DNA from: Chloroflexota bacterium
GTDB taxonomy: Bacteria; Chloroflexota; Anaerolineae; 4572-78; J111
Assembly: GCA_016860845.1 (NCBI GenBank)
Contig: BOKF01000026.1
Location: forward strand, 1 to 64,000
Direction: 5' to 3'
DNA length: 64,000 nucleotides
Below are positions 9,038 to 16,593 of the stretch, one piece after another. Position 1 is the stretch's first letter, and each line of letters starts with the position of its first letter. Under the pieces are notes generated by a model. It was not told the DNA's origin, ran no database searches, and was given only the letters and a program-made list of their open reading frames with translations. The translations under genes and the position numbers were made by a program.

Positions 9038-9436
9038 ATGCGCTATTTGGTGACAGCTCGGGTCAAACCTGGCCGGGCCGCAGACTTGCTTGCAGCCATC
9101 GAAACTGAGACGCTGGGCTGGGGTTCCATTGCCGGCGACGAGTATCTGCGCGACATGGCCCAGGCCCGCCTGGTCGAAGATGGCACCATCCGCTGGGTTG
9201 AAGTCTGCTTTTGCGCCACCCCCCTGGCTGAAGAGCGGCCCTATTGGGAAGAATATTTTGAGCTGGTTAAGGTTCAGAATGCCCATGAGCGCCGTCGCTG
9301 CCGCGATGTGAGTGGAACCGAGCCGTGGGCCTGCTCCGACTGCGACTGTACCGAGCGGCTCGAAGCGACAATGGCCGGCTGGGGGCAGCCTTTCCTCGCC
9401 ACTCTACGGGCATTTGTAGAGCAAGAGCCAGCCTGA
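9038..9436 (+). CDS. Small cysteine-rich protein of unknown function
   Basis: A 132-residue cytoplasmic protein, opening MRYLVTARVKPG, a ferredoxin-like-fold style beginning. Cysteines are clustered: CFC near residue 50, one in RRRCRD near 90 and WACSDCDC near 98-104. They could bind a metal or form disulfides. No signal peptide or membrane helix. AAAGGAGAG sits before the ATG. I recall similar proteins annotated as hypothetical in other bacteria, but no function. It follows a palindromic element also found before the YCII gene at 11048. Confidence 0.8.
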   Translation: MRYLVTARVKPGRAADLLAAIETETLGWGSIAGDEYLRDMAQARLVEDGTIRWVEVCFCATPLAEERPYWEEYFELVKVQNAHERRRCRDVSGTEPWACSDCDCTERLEATMAGWGQPFLATLRAFVEQEPA

Positions 9437-9544
9437 ATGTAATCAGTCACTTCCGGATATCTTTGCATCCTGATGTCTTTGCGCTAAAATTGTCTGGCTC
9501 AGTGCCAGAACGCTAATAAACACTACCTTTGCACTTTTTTAATT

Positions 9545-9626
9545 AGGACACAGATTTCGCAGATTCACACAGATTTTCTTTAAAAATTTTGCTTTATCTG
9601 CGTTTATCTGTGTAAATCTGTGTCCT
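9545..9626. repeat. AGGACACAGATTT palindromic element
   Basis: Thirteen-base perfect terminal inverted repeats (9545-9557 and 9614-9626) enclose several CACAGAT/ATCTGTG words. The gap 9437-9684 holds nothing else recognisable. Confidence 0.8.
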
Positions 9627-9684
9627 ATTCGTAGCCCGTTGTGAAAAGTGCAAACATAGTGATAAATTCTCCAGGGAGATTGAT

Positions 9685-10458
9685 GTGACTAAATTGACCC
9701 GCAAACAAATCGAAGATCACTTAAAAGTTATGGGCTACATTACACTTCAAGAACATGACTTGCAGGGCCTTGACTTAAGCGGGGCCGATCTGCGCGGGGC
9801 TAACTTGAGTGGGGCCGATTTGAGCGGCGCTAATTTAAGCAAAGCAGCTCTGGCCGATGTCTTTATGCTGGACATCAATCTGCGCGGCGCTAATCTGACC
9901 GGAGCGGACCTGACCGAAGCCGATTTCAGCGGTATGGCTGTCCTCGACGGGGCCGACTTGCGCGGGGCGATGATGGAAAGGGCTAACCTGGAGGGAGCCA
10001 GTCTGTGTGAAACCAACCTGGGAGGGGTTAATTTAAGCCAGGCTAATCTGACCAGGGCCAACCTGAGCCGGGCGACCCTGAACGGGGCCGACCTGTTGCC
10101 TGCCGCCAACCTGACTCAGGCTAATTTAGCCGAAGCTCGCCTGGATGATGCGCATCTGAGAGGGGCTACCCTGCGCGGGGCAGATTTACATAGCGCCAGC
10201 TTGAGCAAGGCCGATTTAAGCGGAGCCGATCTGCGGGGGGCCATTCTGCGGCAAGCAGATTTGAGCGGGGCCAATTTGATCGGAGCCGACCTGGGCCGGG
10301 CCGATTTGCAGGAGGCTAACCTGTGCGGGGCTAATTTGAGTCAAGTTACCCTGCGCGGGGCCGGTCTGCGCGACGCCAAATTCGACCAGCAGACCCAGTG
10401 GCCGGAGGGTCTCCTCCCGGCAATTGCCGGGGCGATTCTGGTGGACTCAAAACCGTAG
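9685..10458 (+). CDS. Pentapeptide-repeat protein
   Basis: A 257-residue protein made almost entirely of A(D/N)LxG/x pentapeptides (about residues 25-240), which fold into a right-handed quadrilateral beta-helix. The first 25 residues are a short helical cap. Some family members mimic DNA and shield gyrase, but most have no known role, and nothing here decides. The start is a GTG at 9685 with CAGGGAG upstream; an overlapping ATG at 9683 is out of frame. Uninterrupted repeats and codon use like neighbours argue for a live gene. Confidence 0.92.
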   Translation: MTKLTRKQIEDHLKVMGYITLQEHDLQGLDLSGADLRGANLSGADLSGANLSKAALADVFMLDINLRGANLTGADLTEADFSGMAVLDGADLRGAMMERANLEGASLCETNLGGVNLSQANLTRANLSRATLNGADLLPAANLTQANLAEARLDDAHLRGATLRGADLHSASLSKADLSGADLRGAILRQADLSGANLIGADLGRADLQEANLCGANLSQVTLRGAGLRDAKFDQQTQWPEGLLPAIAGAILVDSKP

Positions 10459-10557
10459 TTGGTCACAGCATTGGCTGGTGAGAGAATTTTTGGCGTTCGG
10501 CTTAAAGCGTTTATCGAAACAGGCGAGCGGAGGGGTCTCCAGAAAAGCTAAAGAGGG

Positions 10558-10953
10558 ATGGCAGTGGCAACCACAGGAAATGACAGCAAGCAGGTAGTCC
10601 AACAGTTTTGGGAAGCTATGCAGGACAACGATTTCCGCCGGGCGGGTGAGTACCTGCACGATGAATATGTGCTCGAATGGCCGCAGTCCGGGGAACGTAT
10701 CCGTGGGAGAGCGAACTTTGTGGCAGTTAATGAAAATTACCCGGCAGCAGGACGCTGGAACTTCACCATCCACCGGCTGATCGCCGAAGGGGACGATGTA
10801 GCCACAGAAACCAGTGTCACCGATGGGGCCGTTACAGGTCGCGCGATTACATTCTCGACTGTGCGCGAGGGCAAGATTGTGCGCCAGACGGAATATTGGC
10901 CTGATTCCTTTGAACCAGCAGCTTGGCGGGCGGAGTGGGTCGAGCGGATGTAG
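10558..10953 (+). CDS. SnoaL-like (NTF2 fold) protein
   Basis: About 130 residues with the SnoaL/NTF2-like cone fold: a first helix QVVQQFWEAMQDNDFRRAGEYLHDEYVLEWP, here residues 12-42, then strands containing RIRGRANF and GRAITFSTVREGKIVRQTEYW. The last motif is typical of polyketide-cyclase-like family members. Such proteins are small-ligand enzymes or stress proteins of varied function. The start could instead be the GTG at 10564, which has better spacing from GAGG. Substrate unknown. Confidence 0.85.
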   Translation: MAVATTGNDSKQVVQQFWEAMQDNDFRRAGEYLHDEYVLEWPQSGERIRGRANFVAVNENYPAAGRWNFTIHRLIAEGDDVATETSVTDGAVTGRAITFSTVREGKIVRQTEYWPDSFEPAAWRAEWVERM

Positions 10954-10962
10954 AAACCCTAA

Positions 10963-11016
10963 AGGTGACTGGCACTTGGTTGACCCATCTTGCCAGGAGA
11001 AAAGTGCCAGCCACCT
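10963..11016. repeat. AGGTGACTGGCACTT palindromic element, copy 2
   Basis: Arms 10963-10977 and 11002-11016 pair at 14 of 15 bases. The left 19 bases are identical to copy 1 at 8959. It also lies just upstream of a small gene. Confidence 0.85.
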
Positions 11017-11047
11017 GAGTTGAGAACAAGACTCAGGAGAAGAATTT

Positions 11048-11374
11048 ATGTCGGATAACACCACCTATGTTTACAGAATTCAGCCCACCCGGCTGGCCAT
11101 GCTGACCGAAGGACCAACACTCCAGGAAGCCGAGACTATTTCCCAGCACTTCAACTATTTGAAAGATTTGACTGACCAAGGGACCGCCGTATTTGTCGGC
11201 CGCACCCTGACCACCGACGAGCGCACATTCGGCATCACCGTTTTTGAGGCAGATTCTGAAGAAGCCGCCCGTGAAATTATGAATAACGATCCGGCAGTAA
11301 TCGCAGGCGTAATGCGGGCGGAATTGTTTCCATTTCGGATTGTCTTGATGGCCGATAAACGGCTTGAGTCTTGA
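11048..11374 (+). CDS. YCII-domain protein
   Basis: A 108-residue protein matching the YciI-like family, a ferredoxin-like dimer fold: FNYLKDLTDQGTAVFVGRTL followed by ITVFEADSEEAAREIMNNDPAV, here residues 35-80, is the family core. The usual active-site histidine of classical YciI is replaced in this subtype. Function unknown; relatives are proposed small enzymes or sensors. An AGGAGAAGA stretch precedes the ATG. A strong terminator follows at 11404. Confidence 0.85.
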   Translation: MSDNTTYVYRIQPTRLAMLTEGPTLQEAETISQHFNYLKDLTDQGTAVFVGRTLTTDERTFGITVFEADSEEAAREIMNNDPAVIAGVMRAELFPFRIVLMADKRLES

Positions 11375-11403
11375 CTCTCGCCTAGATGATTCCAGGCTGT
11401 ACC

Positions 11404-11434
11404 AAAGGACAGGTTGACCACCTGTCCTTTTTAT
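11404..11434 (+). terminator. Rho-independent terminator after the YCII gene
   Basis: AAAGGACAGG (11404-11413), a 7-base loop, CCTGTCCTTT (11421-11430), then TTATTT. Confidence 0.9.
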
Positions 11435-11479
11435 TTGGGTCAAATCTGCCCATTGGGTGAGGCGACAGCTTGTAGTATG

Positions 11480-11488
11480 TGTTACAAT
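11480..11488 (+). promoter_or_regulatory. Extended -10 promoter upstream of the MFS gene
   Basis: TGT-TACAAT with no good -35. It would give a leader of about 160 bases that includes the palindrome at 11561. Confidence 0.4.
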
Positions 11489-11560
11489 TCCGTAAATGAA
11501 ATAGCCTCAAACCATACCGACCTATGCGACAGCATAGATAGTTCTTTCCATCATTACTGG

Positions 11561-11624
11561 GCCGGGATTAGGAGATTGGGGGATTTTTCTTTATGTTTTT
11601 ATCCTCTAATCCCCAAATCCCGGC
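11561..11624. repeat. GCCGGGATT palindrome, with a half copy at 40321
   Basis: The left arm GCCGGGATTAGGAGATTGGG (11561-11580) pairs with CCTCTAATCCCCAAATCCCGGC at 11603-11624. An almost identical right arm lies at 40318-40340. It sits just before the MFS start. Confidence 0.75.
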
Positions 11625-11655
11625 AAAAACTCTTCCGAATATCTGGAGTCTTGTT

Positions 11656-12939
11656 ATGCACCTACCCTTGATTGACCACTACGTGACCCTAATTCGCGAC
11701 AACAAGCAGTACCGCTCGCTCTGGCTTAGCCAGGTGATTAGCCAAACCGGCGACTGGTTCAACCTGATTGCCTCGGCGGCCCTGGTGGCCCATCTGTCCG
11801 GCTCCGGGCTGGCTATTGGCGGCTTATTTCTGGCCCGCCTGCTACCCCCTTTCCTGCTCAGCCCCTTAGTCGGCGTGGTGGCCGACCGCTTTGACCGGCG
11901 CAAAATCCTCGTTGCCAGCGACCTGCTGCGGGCCATTGTCGTGCTGGCCTTTCTATTTGTCCGCTCAGCGCAAGATGTCTGGCTTCTGTATGTCTTGACC
12001 GTGCTGCAACTGAGTATCAGCGCCTTTTTTGAGCCAACCCGGGCGGCGCTCATGCCCAGCCTGGTTGCCCGTAAAGATTTGGTGACCGCCAATGCCCTGG
12101 ACGGCACCACCTGGAGCACCATGCTGGCCGTGGGAGCGGCTTTAGGCGGCCTGGCGACCGCCGTTTTTGGGATTACCACTGCTTTTTTAATTGACGCCGC
12201 CAGTTTTGTCCTTTCGGCCTGGTTTATCGGCCGGGTGCCGCCTATCTTCAGTGCTGTTGAACCAGAAATGATCAGGGAGCGCGACACCGGCTGGCAGGCA
12301 TTTGCCGGCGGTCTGCGTTACCTGCGGCGGCACCCGCCGGTGCTGGCCATCGCCCTGCTGAAAGCCTCCAAGGCGCTGGCCTTTGGCGGCATGGCCGTTG
12401 TCGAAGTCACCTTTGCCAAAGAGATCTTCCCTATCGGTGCGGATGGCTCCGGCACCCTGGGCCTGATTTACGTGGCCACCGGCCTAAGCACCGGGCTGGG
12501 GCCGCTTGTCGCCCGGCGCATTACCGGCGATCAGGCCAGAGCCATGTACTGGGCCATTTTGTTTTGCTACCTCAGCCTGATTGTCGGCTATGTCATGATT
12601 GGTTACTCGACCACTCTGTCCTTTTTGCTCCTGGCAACCTTTATCCGCACCCTGGGGTCTGGCATCAGTTGGGTCTATTCTTCAGCCCTGCTGCAGATGA
12701 CCGTCCCGGACAAGTTCCTGGGCCGGGTTTTTGCCTTCGATTTTGCCATGATGACCCTAGCTGCATCGCTTTCGACCCTCTGGGTGGGCTGGGCCAAAGA
12801 TAGTTTGGCCATGGGTCCGCAACAGATTGGCTTCCTGCTAGCCGGCGTGCCCGCCGTGATGGCTGTTGGCTGGGCAGTCTTTATGGCCTTACACTTCAAA
12901 CGCCGTCCTTTGACCCCCCAACAGAGTATTTCTTCATAA
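11656..12939 (+). CDS. MFS transporter, exporter-like
   Basis: A 427-residue, twelve-helix major-facilitator protein of the MFS_3/EntS-like type. The N-terminus has the family pattern YRSLWLSQVISQTGDWF (about residues 13-29), and the loop between helices 2 and 3 carries GVVADRFDRRKIL, here near 75-88, the MFS signature. Family members usually export siderophores, drugs or metabolites; the substrate is not evident. The ATG at 11656 has GGAG 7 bases upstream. An earlier in-frame ATG at 11593 would translate the palindrome and is rejected. Confidence 0.92.
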   Translation: MHLPLIDHYVTLIRDNKQYRSLWLSQVISQTGDWFNLIASAALVAHLSGSGLAIGGLFLARLLPPFLLSPLVGVVADRFDRRKILVASDLLRAIVVLAFLFVRSAQDVWLLYVLTVLQLSISAFFEPTRAALMPSLVARKDLVTANALDGTTWSTMLAVGAALGGLATAVFGITTAFLIDAASFVLSAWFIGRVPPIFSAVEPEMIRERDTGWQAFAGGLRYLRRHPPVLAIALLKASKALAFGGMAVVEVTFAKEIFPIGADGSGTLGLIYVATGLSTGLGPLVARRITGDQARAMYWAILFCYLSLIVGYVMIGYSTTLSFLLLATFIRTLGSGISWVYSSALLQMTVPDKFLGRVFAFDFAMMTLAASLSTLWVGWAKDSLAMGPQQIGFLLAGVPAVMAVGWAVFMALHFKRRPLTPQQSISS

Positions 12940-12967
12940 TCTTCGTCTCACTCCATCTCTCTGTACT

Positions 12968-12995
12968 AAAGAACAGGCTCTCCACCTGTTCTTTT
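12968..12995 (+). terminator. Rho-independent terminator after the MFS gene
   Basis: AAAGAACAGG, a 7-base loop, CCTGTTCTTT and a T-run. Same architecture as the terminator at 11404. Confidence 0.9.
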
Positions 12996-13073
12996 TGTTT
13001 AGCCACACTCTGGCCTCACGCCCGATGTAGCAGGTCATAACTTGGGTTATGATAAGTTCAAATTATTTAGAAC

Positions 13074-13206
13074 AGGACTTACGCAAAACATGTCATTTTG
13101 AGCGACGAAGGAGCGAAAAATCCTTGGATACGTGCTCTTGCAAGCGTACCCTCGAGGGATTCTTCACTTCGCTGCGCTTCGTTCAGAATGACACGAGTAA
13201 GTCCTA
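13074..13206. mobile_element. MITE-like element with AGGACTTAC ends
   Basis: A roughly 130-base palindrome without coding capacity. Its ends read inward AGGACTTACGCAAAACATGTCA on the left (broken here after 20: AGGACTTACGCAAAACATGT) and AGGACTTACTCGTGTCATTC on the right, continuing with TGA-CGAAG words to AATCC. Similar TGTCATTCTGA/CGAAG repeats are widespread in bacterial genomes. It lies in the 313-base gap before the SDR-VOC gene, and an open frame runs through it, which misleads start choice. Confidence 0.8.
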
Positions 13207-13252
13207 TAGAATTTTCATTATATCAGTCTGGTTATACGAAAGGATTCTCGAA

Positions 13253-14356
13253 ATGACTTCATTAACTCAACGCACCGTCCTTATCACCGGCGCTTCGCGG
13301 GGATTGGGCCTGGCTCTGGCCCGCCAATTGGCCCAGCAGGGCTGGCGGTTGATCATTGACGGCCGCAACGCCCAGGTGTTGAAAGCAGCCCAAAAAGAGT
13401 TAGCTCGCCTGACCTTTGTCACGGCGGTTAGCGGCGACGTAGCCGATCCGGCTCACCGCCGGGCGCTGGCCGTTGCCGCACGGGCAGCCGGCGGGTTGGA
13501 TGCGGTCATCAACAATGCCAGCATCCTCGGCCCCAGTCCGCAGCCGGAGCTGCTTGACTACCCGCTGGAGACGCTGGAGCAGGTCTACCGGGTCAACGTG
13601 CTGGCGCCGCTGGGCCTGCTGCAAGCAGTGCGGAGCGAATTAAAAGCGGAGGCGCGGATCATCAACATTACCAGCGATGCCGGGGTGGAAACCTATCCGG
13701 GCTGGGGCGGCTACGGCTCCAGCAAGGCTGCGCTGGAGCAGCTTTCGGCTATCCTGGCCGCCGAAAATCCGCAGTGGCGGGTCTACTGGGTTGACCCGGG
13801 CGACATGCGCACCCAGATGCAGCAGGAAGCCTTCCCCGGCGAGGATATCAGCGACCGGCCCCTGCCCGAGGAAAGCGTGCCTGGCTTGATTGAACTGCTT
13901 GAGGGGGACCGGCCCAGCGGGCGTTACCGGGCCAGGGAGATGGACGCCGCCGAACCGGCGGAAGGCGCACAAGAACTGCGGGTGGCGATGACGGTGAACA
14001 ACCTGGATGAAGCCGTCGAGTTTTACCATACCGGCCTGGGGTTGCCTAAAGTGGACCAGTGGGCTTCGCCGGAAGGACGTGGCTTTATTTTAGCCGCCGG
14101 ACGGGCCACGCTTGAACTCGTTGACCCGCCCCAGGCCGCTTTGATTGACCGGATCGAGGTGGGCCGGCGCGTGGCCGGGCCGGTCCGGCTGGCCTTTGAG
14201 GTGGCGGACGTGACTGCCGCAACCGCCGCCCTGCAAGCGGGTGGGGCCAGGCCGCTCAACGGCGCCGTGCAAACCCCGTGGGGCGATTTTAACCAGCGGC
14301 TGCAAGCGCCCGATGGCATGCAACTGACCCTATTTCAGCTTCCACACGAGGAGTAA
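13253..14356 (+). CDS. SDR oxidoreductase fused to a VOC domain
   Basis: A 367-residue two-domain protein. Residues 1-225 are a short-chain dehydrogenase/reductase: cofactor loop TGASRGLGLALA near 11-22, NNAS near 85, catalytic S in ITSDAG near 137 and YGSSK near 149. It should use NAD(P)H. Residues about 240-365 form a vicinal-oxygen-chelate (glyoxalase-like) domain starting LRVAMTVNNLDEAVEFYHTGLGL. The ATG at 13253 has GAAAGGA upstream; the frame opens earlier but only through the MITE. The QueA-like gene follows on the same strand after a repeat. Substrate unknown; the VOC half may bind it. Confidence 0.88.
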   Translation: MTSLTQRTVLITGASRGLGLALARQLAQQGWRLIIDGRNAQVLKAAQKELARLTFVTAVSGDVADPAHRRALAVAARAAGGLDAVINNASILGPSPQPELLDYPLETLEQVYRVNVLAPLGLLQAVRSELKAEARIINITSDAGVETYPGWGGYGSSKAALEQLSAILAAENPQWRVYWVDPGDMRTQMQQEAFPGEDISDRPLPEESVPGLIELLEGDRPSGRYRAREMDAAEPAEGAQELRVAMTVNNLDEAVEFYHTGLGLPKVDQWASPEGRGFILAAGRATLELVDPPQAALIDRIEVGRRVAGPVRLAFEVADVTAATAALQAGGARPLNGAVQTPWGDFNQRLQAPDGMQLTLFQLPHEE

Positions 14357-14381
14357 CCATTCGGCTGGCGATGAATTTTAG

Positions 14382-14464
14382 ATCACGAATGTCACGAATA
14401 AGCGAATAGGCCAAATTTTTGCTCAAGATATTCGTGACATTCGTCCATCAGGGTTATTCGTGAT
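14382..14464. repeat. CACGAAT-word inverted array
   Basis: ATCACGAATGTCACGAATAA on the left pairs with ATTCGTGACATTCGT and TTATTCGTGAT on the right. It fills the gap between the SDR-VOC and QueA-like genes. Confidence 0.75.
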
Positions 14465-14501
14465 TAGATTTTGAGCATTTAACGAAGGGAGGGATATCGC
14501 C

Positions 14502-15830
14502 TTGAAAGAGCAAAACGTCAAGAGCACCGCCGCGTACGCCGAGAAGACCGAGTTCTCAAAAAAAGTCTCCCCATTCTCTGCGAACCTGGCGGTCCATTCC
14601 CCATCGAAATTATTCAAGTTTGGCGGTCAGCCGTCGGCAGTCGGCGGTCTGGCCTTCTCCCTCCCGCCCGAACTCGAAGCCAGCGCCCCGGCGGAAGCTC
14701 GCGGCCTGGCGCGAGACGAGGTGCGGCTGATGGTTTCGTACCTGGCCGACAACCGGGTCACGCATACCCAATTCCGCGCCCTGCCCGATTTTCTAAATGC
14801 GGGCGACCTGCTGGTCATTAACACCAGCGGCACCCTGAACGCCGCCCTCAGCGCCACCCGCGCCGACGGCACGCCACTCCAACTGCACCTGTCCACCCAC
14901 CTGCCCGCCGACCTGTGGAGCGTCGAGGTGCGCCAGCCGGACGGGATCACCTCCCGACCCTTTCATCAAGCTGTCGCCGGTGAGACGCTGACCCTGCCCG
15001 CCGAGGCCACGGCCACCCTGCACACGCCCTACCGGCCCGAACACCGCCGCGGCGGCCCGACTCGGCTGTGGATCGCCACCCTGCACCTGCCCGAGTCGCT
15101 CTCGTCAGGAACTTACGCTCCCTCATCAACAAAAAGTTACGTAAATACCGCTGCGAATCAGCGAATGGCGAATGATAACTCTGATTCGCCATTCGCTCAT
15201 TCGCCATTCTTCTCCAAGGGCAGCCCTGGAAGTAACTTAGAGACTTACCTGGGCGAGTACGGCTTTCCCATTCGTTACTACTACATCGAGCAGCCCTGGC
15301 CGGGCGACTATTATCAAACGGTCTATGCCACCGAGCCGGGCAGCGCCGAGATGCCTTCCGCCGGGCGGGCTTTTACCCCGGAGTTGATGACCCGGCTGGT
15401 GGCGAAAGGCGTGCAGATTGCACCCTTAATTTTGCACACGGGTGTGGCCAGTTTGGAGGATCACGAGCCGCCCTACGAGGAGTTTTACCGCGTGCCGCTG
15501 GACACGGCCCGGCAGGTCAACATGGCCCGCGCCGCCGGGAAGCGGGTGATTGCGGTCGGGACGACGGTGGTGCGGGCGCTGGAAACCGTGACCGACGCCG
15601 AAGGAACCACCCACCCCGGCGAGGGCTGGACGCGATTGGTCATCACCCCGGAGCAGGGGCTGCGGGCGGTCAACGGGCTGCTGACCGGCCTGCACGAGCC
15701 GGAGGCGAGTCATTTGGCGATGCTTCAGGCATTGGCGGGGCTGGAGCATTTGGAGATCACTTATGGGGAGGCGCTGGAGCAGGGTTATTTGTGGCATGAG
15801 TTTGGGGATTTGCATTTGATGTTGCCGTAG
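14502..15830 (+). CDS. QueA-like SAM:tRNA ribosyltransferase-isomerase homologue with in-frame repeat insertions
   Basis: The core matches the QueA family (transfer of ribosyl from SAM to 7-aminomethyl-deazaguanine tRNA in queuosine synthesis): GDLLVINTSGTLNAAL near 101-116, GEYGFPIRYYYIEQPW near 251-266, YQTVYATEPGSAEMPSAGRAFT near 271, and VIAVGTTVVRALE near 345. It resembles a divergent QueA-like subgroup (FSLPPELEA...ARDEVRLMV) rather than canonical QueA, so the substrate is open. At 442 residues it is about 100 too long. Residues 1-50 and 201-246 are foreign, encoded by repeat DNA (14621-14650 and 15153-15209). The TTG start has AAGGGAGGG upstream, yet the true start may lie later. Confidence 0.82.
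   Translation: MKEQNVKSTAAYAEKTEFSKKVSPFSANLAVHSPSKLFKFGGQPSAVGGLAFSLPPELEASAPAEARGLARDEVRLMVSYLADNRVTHTQFRALPDFLNAGDLLVINTSGTLNAALSATRADGTPLQLHLSTHLPADLWSVEVRQPDGITSRPFHQAVAGETLTLPAEATATLHTPYRPEHRRGGPTRLWIATLHLPESLSSGTYAPSSTKSYVNTAANQRMANDNSDSPFAHSPFFSKGSPGSNLETYLGEYGFPIRYYYIEQPWPGDYYQTVYATEPGSAEMPSAGRAFTPELMTRLVAKGVQIAPLILHTGVASLEDHEPPYEEFYRVPLDTARQVNMARAAGKRVIAVGTTVVRALETVTDAEGTTHPGEGWTRLVITPEQGLRAVNGLLTGLHEPEASHLAMLQALAGLEHLEITYGEALEQGYLWHEFGDLHLMLP
14621..14650. repeat. GGCGGTC-word array inside the QueA-like gene
   Basis: TGGCGGTCAGCCGTCGGCAG followed by TCGGCGGTC, the same word family as 8045-8141 and 38535-38562, translated as part of the N-terminal extension. Confidence 0.6.
15153..15209. 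repeat. GCGAATG-word palindrome inside the QueA-like gene
   Basis: GCGAAT/GAATGGCGAATG words on the left and ATTCGCCATTCGCTCATTCG on the right form an inverted array. It is read in frame as most of a roughly 45-residue insertion between conserved QueA segments. Confidence 0.8.
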
Positions 15831-15840
15831 TGGTTAAGGA

Positions 15841-16593
15841 TCAGCTAGACTCAAAGGCAAAAAGCGCCCCTTGCGCAATTCGGGTTGAATAGGCGCTTTG
15901 GTCCAAAGTCAAAAATACACCGTCTACCCCGCTGGCGCTGGCCCGAAATTCCCGCGCATGTTCTTCTGACCAGAAGAATAAGGAGTTGTTTCAGTAAGCG
16001 TGGATGATGTTCGGTTCGGTAAAAGTTTCCCAATTGATCTGCGGCTCGAAGACCAGGGGTTCAGCCTCCGGCTCAGTGATGCGAAACCTCAACTCACTAT
16101 CCATGACGATTTGGAGGGGTCGGGCGCAGTGGCCGCAGACAGTATTGATGACCACAGACAAAGATTCTTGGCGTAATCGCCCTTGCACGAAGGGCGTCGC
16201 AATAGCGTCCTCAGCTCAGGCGGCGTAGACCTGTTCGCCCGTACTAAAAGTCAGGTGATGCGGCGTCGGGTCAACGGTCACCGGATAGGCCCAGGCTACG
16301 GCACCCTGGGCATTGCGGACCAGAAAAACGAGATGCCGCTCAAGCTCATCAAGGATAACCTCTACTTGGGTGAGAGGCAAGCCTAACTTTTGGGCAATGA
16401 ACTCGGGGCGGATGGGTTCGCCAAGAGCTGGGAGTTCTCTGACCACAAAATAGCGGACCCGGTGATGGGCCTCCGTCATGAAACCAAGTCTCGTTTGAAA
16501 ATATTGAGGTGCTTGAGCTAAATGTTCCTGCCATGTCCGAGATGGGACTGGAATCATTTGATGTCCTCGCCCTAACAGGATAGTTTCATTCAT
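15841..16593 (-). CDS. MerB-like alkylmercury lyase family protein, candidate selenoprotein with two in-frame UGA codons
   Basis: Read through two UGA codons, the frame gives 250 residues: 125, UGA (16218-16216), 74, UGA (15993-15991), 49, then a UGA stop at 15843-15841. Residues after both UGAs continue the alkylmercury lyase fold. MerB uses C96, D99 and C159 to break carbon-mercury bonds. Here UGA126-A-E-D129 matches C96-A-L-D99, and UGA201-x4-F-F-x-S matches C159-x4-F-F-x-S. A CGHC pair lies at 153-156. An N-terminal winged-helix-like region (about 30-110) fits the family. After each UGA comes a hairpin with a G in the first two loop bases, 26 and 19 bases on. Selenocysteine is the best reading; an ordinary pseudogene is the alternative. 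Substrate need not be mercury. Starts within the stop of the upstream gene. Confidence 0.85.
15970..16000 (-). promoter_or_regulatory. SECIS-like hairpin after the second UGA
   Basis: In the mRNA, 12 bases after the UGA at 15993-15991, TTCTTCT-GGTC-AGAAGAA forms a 7-base-pair stem with a GGUC loop, occupying about 15961-15978. GGUC is, from memory, also the loop of the E. coli fdhF element. The UGA-to-loop distance of 19 fits the bacterial 16-37 range. Confidence 0.75.
16178..16196 (-). promoter_or_regulatory. SECIS-like hairpin after the first UGA
   Basis: In the mRNA, CGCCCTT-CGTGC-AAGGGCG forms a perfect 7-base-pair stem. Its loop starts 26 bases after the UGA and has G at loop position 2, as the bacterial SECIS consensus asks. 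Confidence 0.75.

Noticed and set aside
13049..13252. N-terminal extension of the SDR-VOC gene
   Set aside because: It translates a palindromic MITE; the SDR fold begins after the ATG at 13253, which has its own ribosome-binding site.
15851..16033. A 60-codon minus-strand frame
   Set aside because: It overlaps the last part of the MerB-like gene in another frame and shows no homology, whereas the UGA-interrupted frame does.
15841..16593. General reassignment of UGA in this organism
   Set aside because: Many genes here end with UGA, including the 95-residue gene coupled to the MerB-like gene, with no conserved sequence after it.
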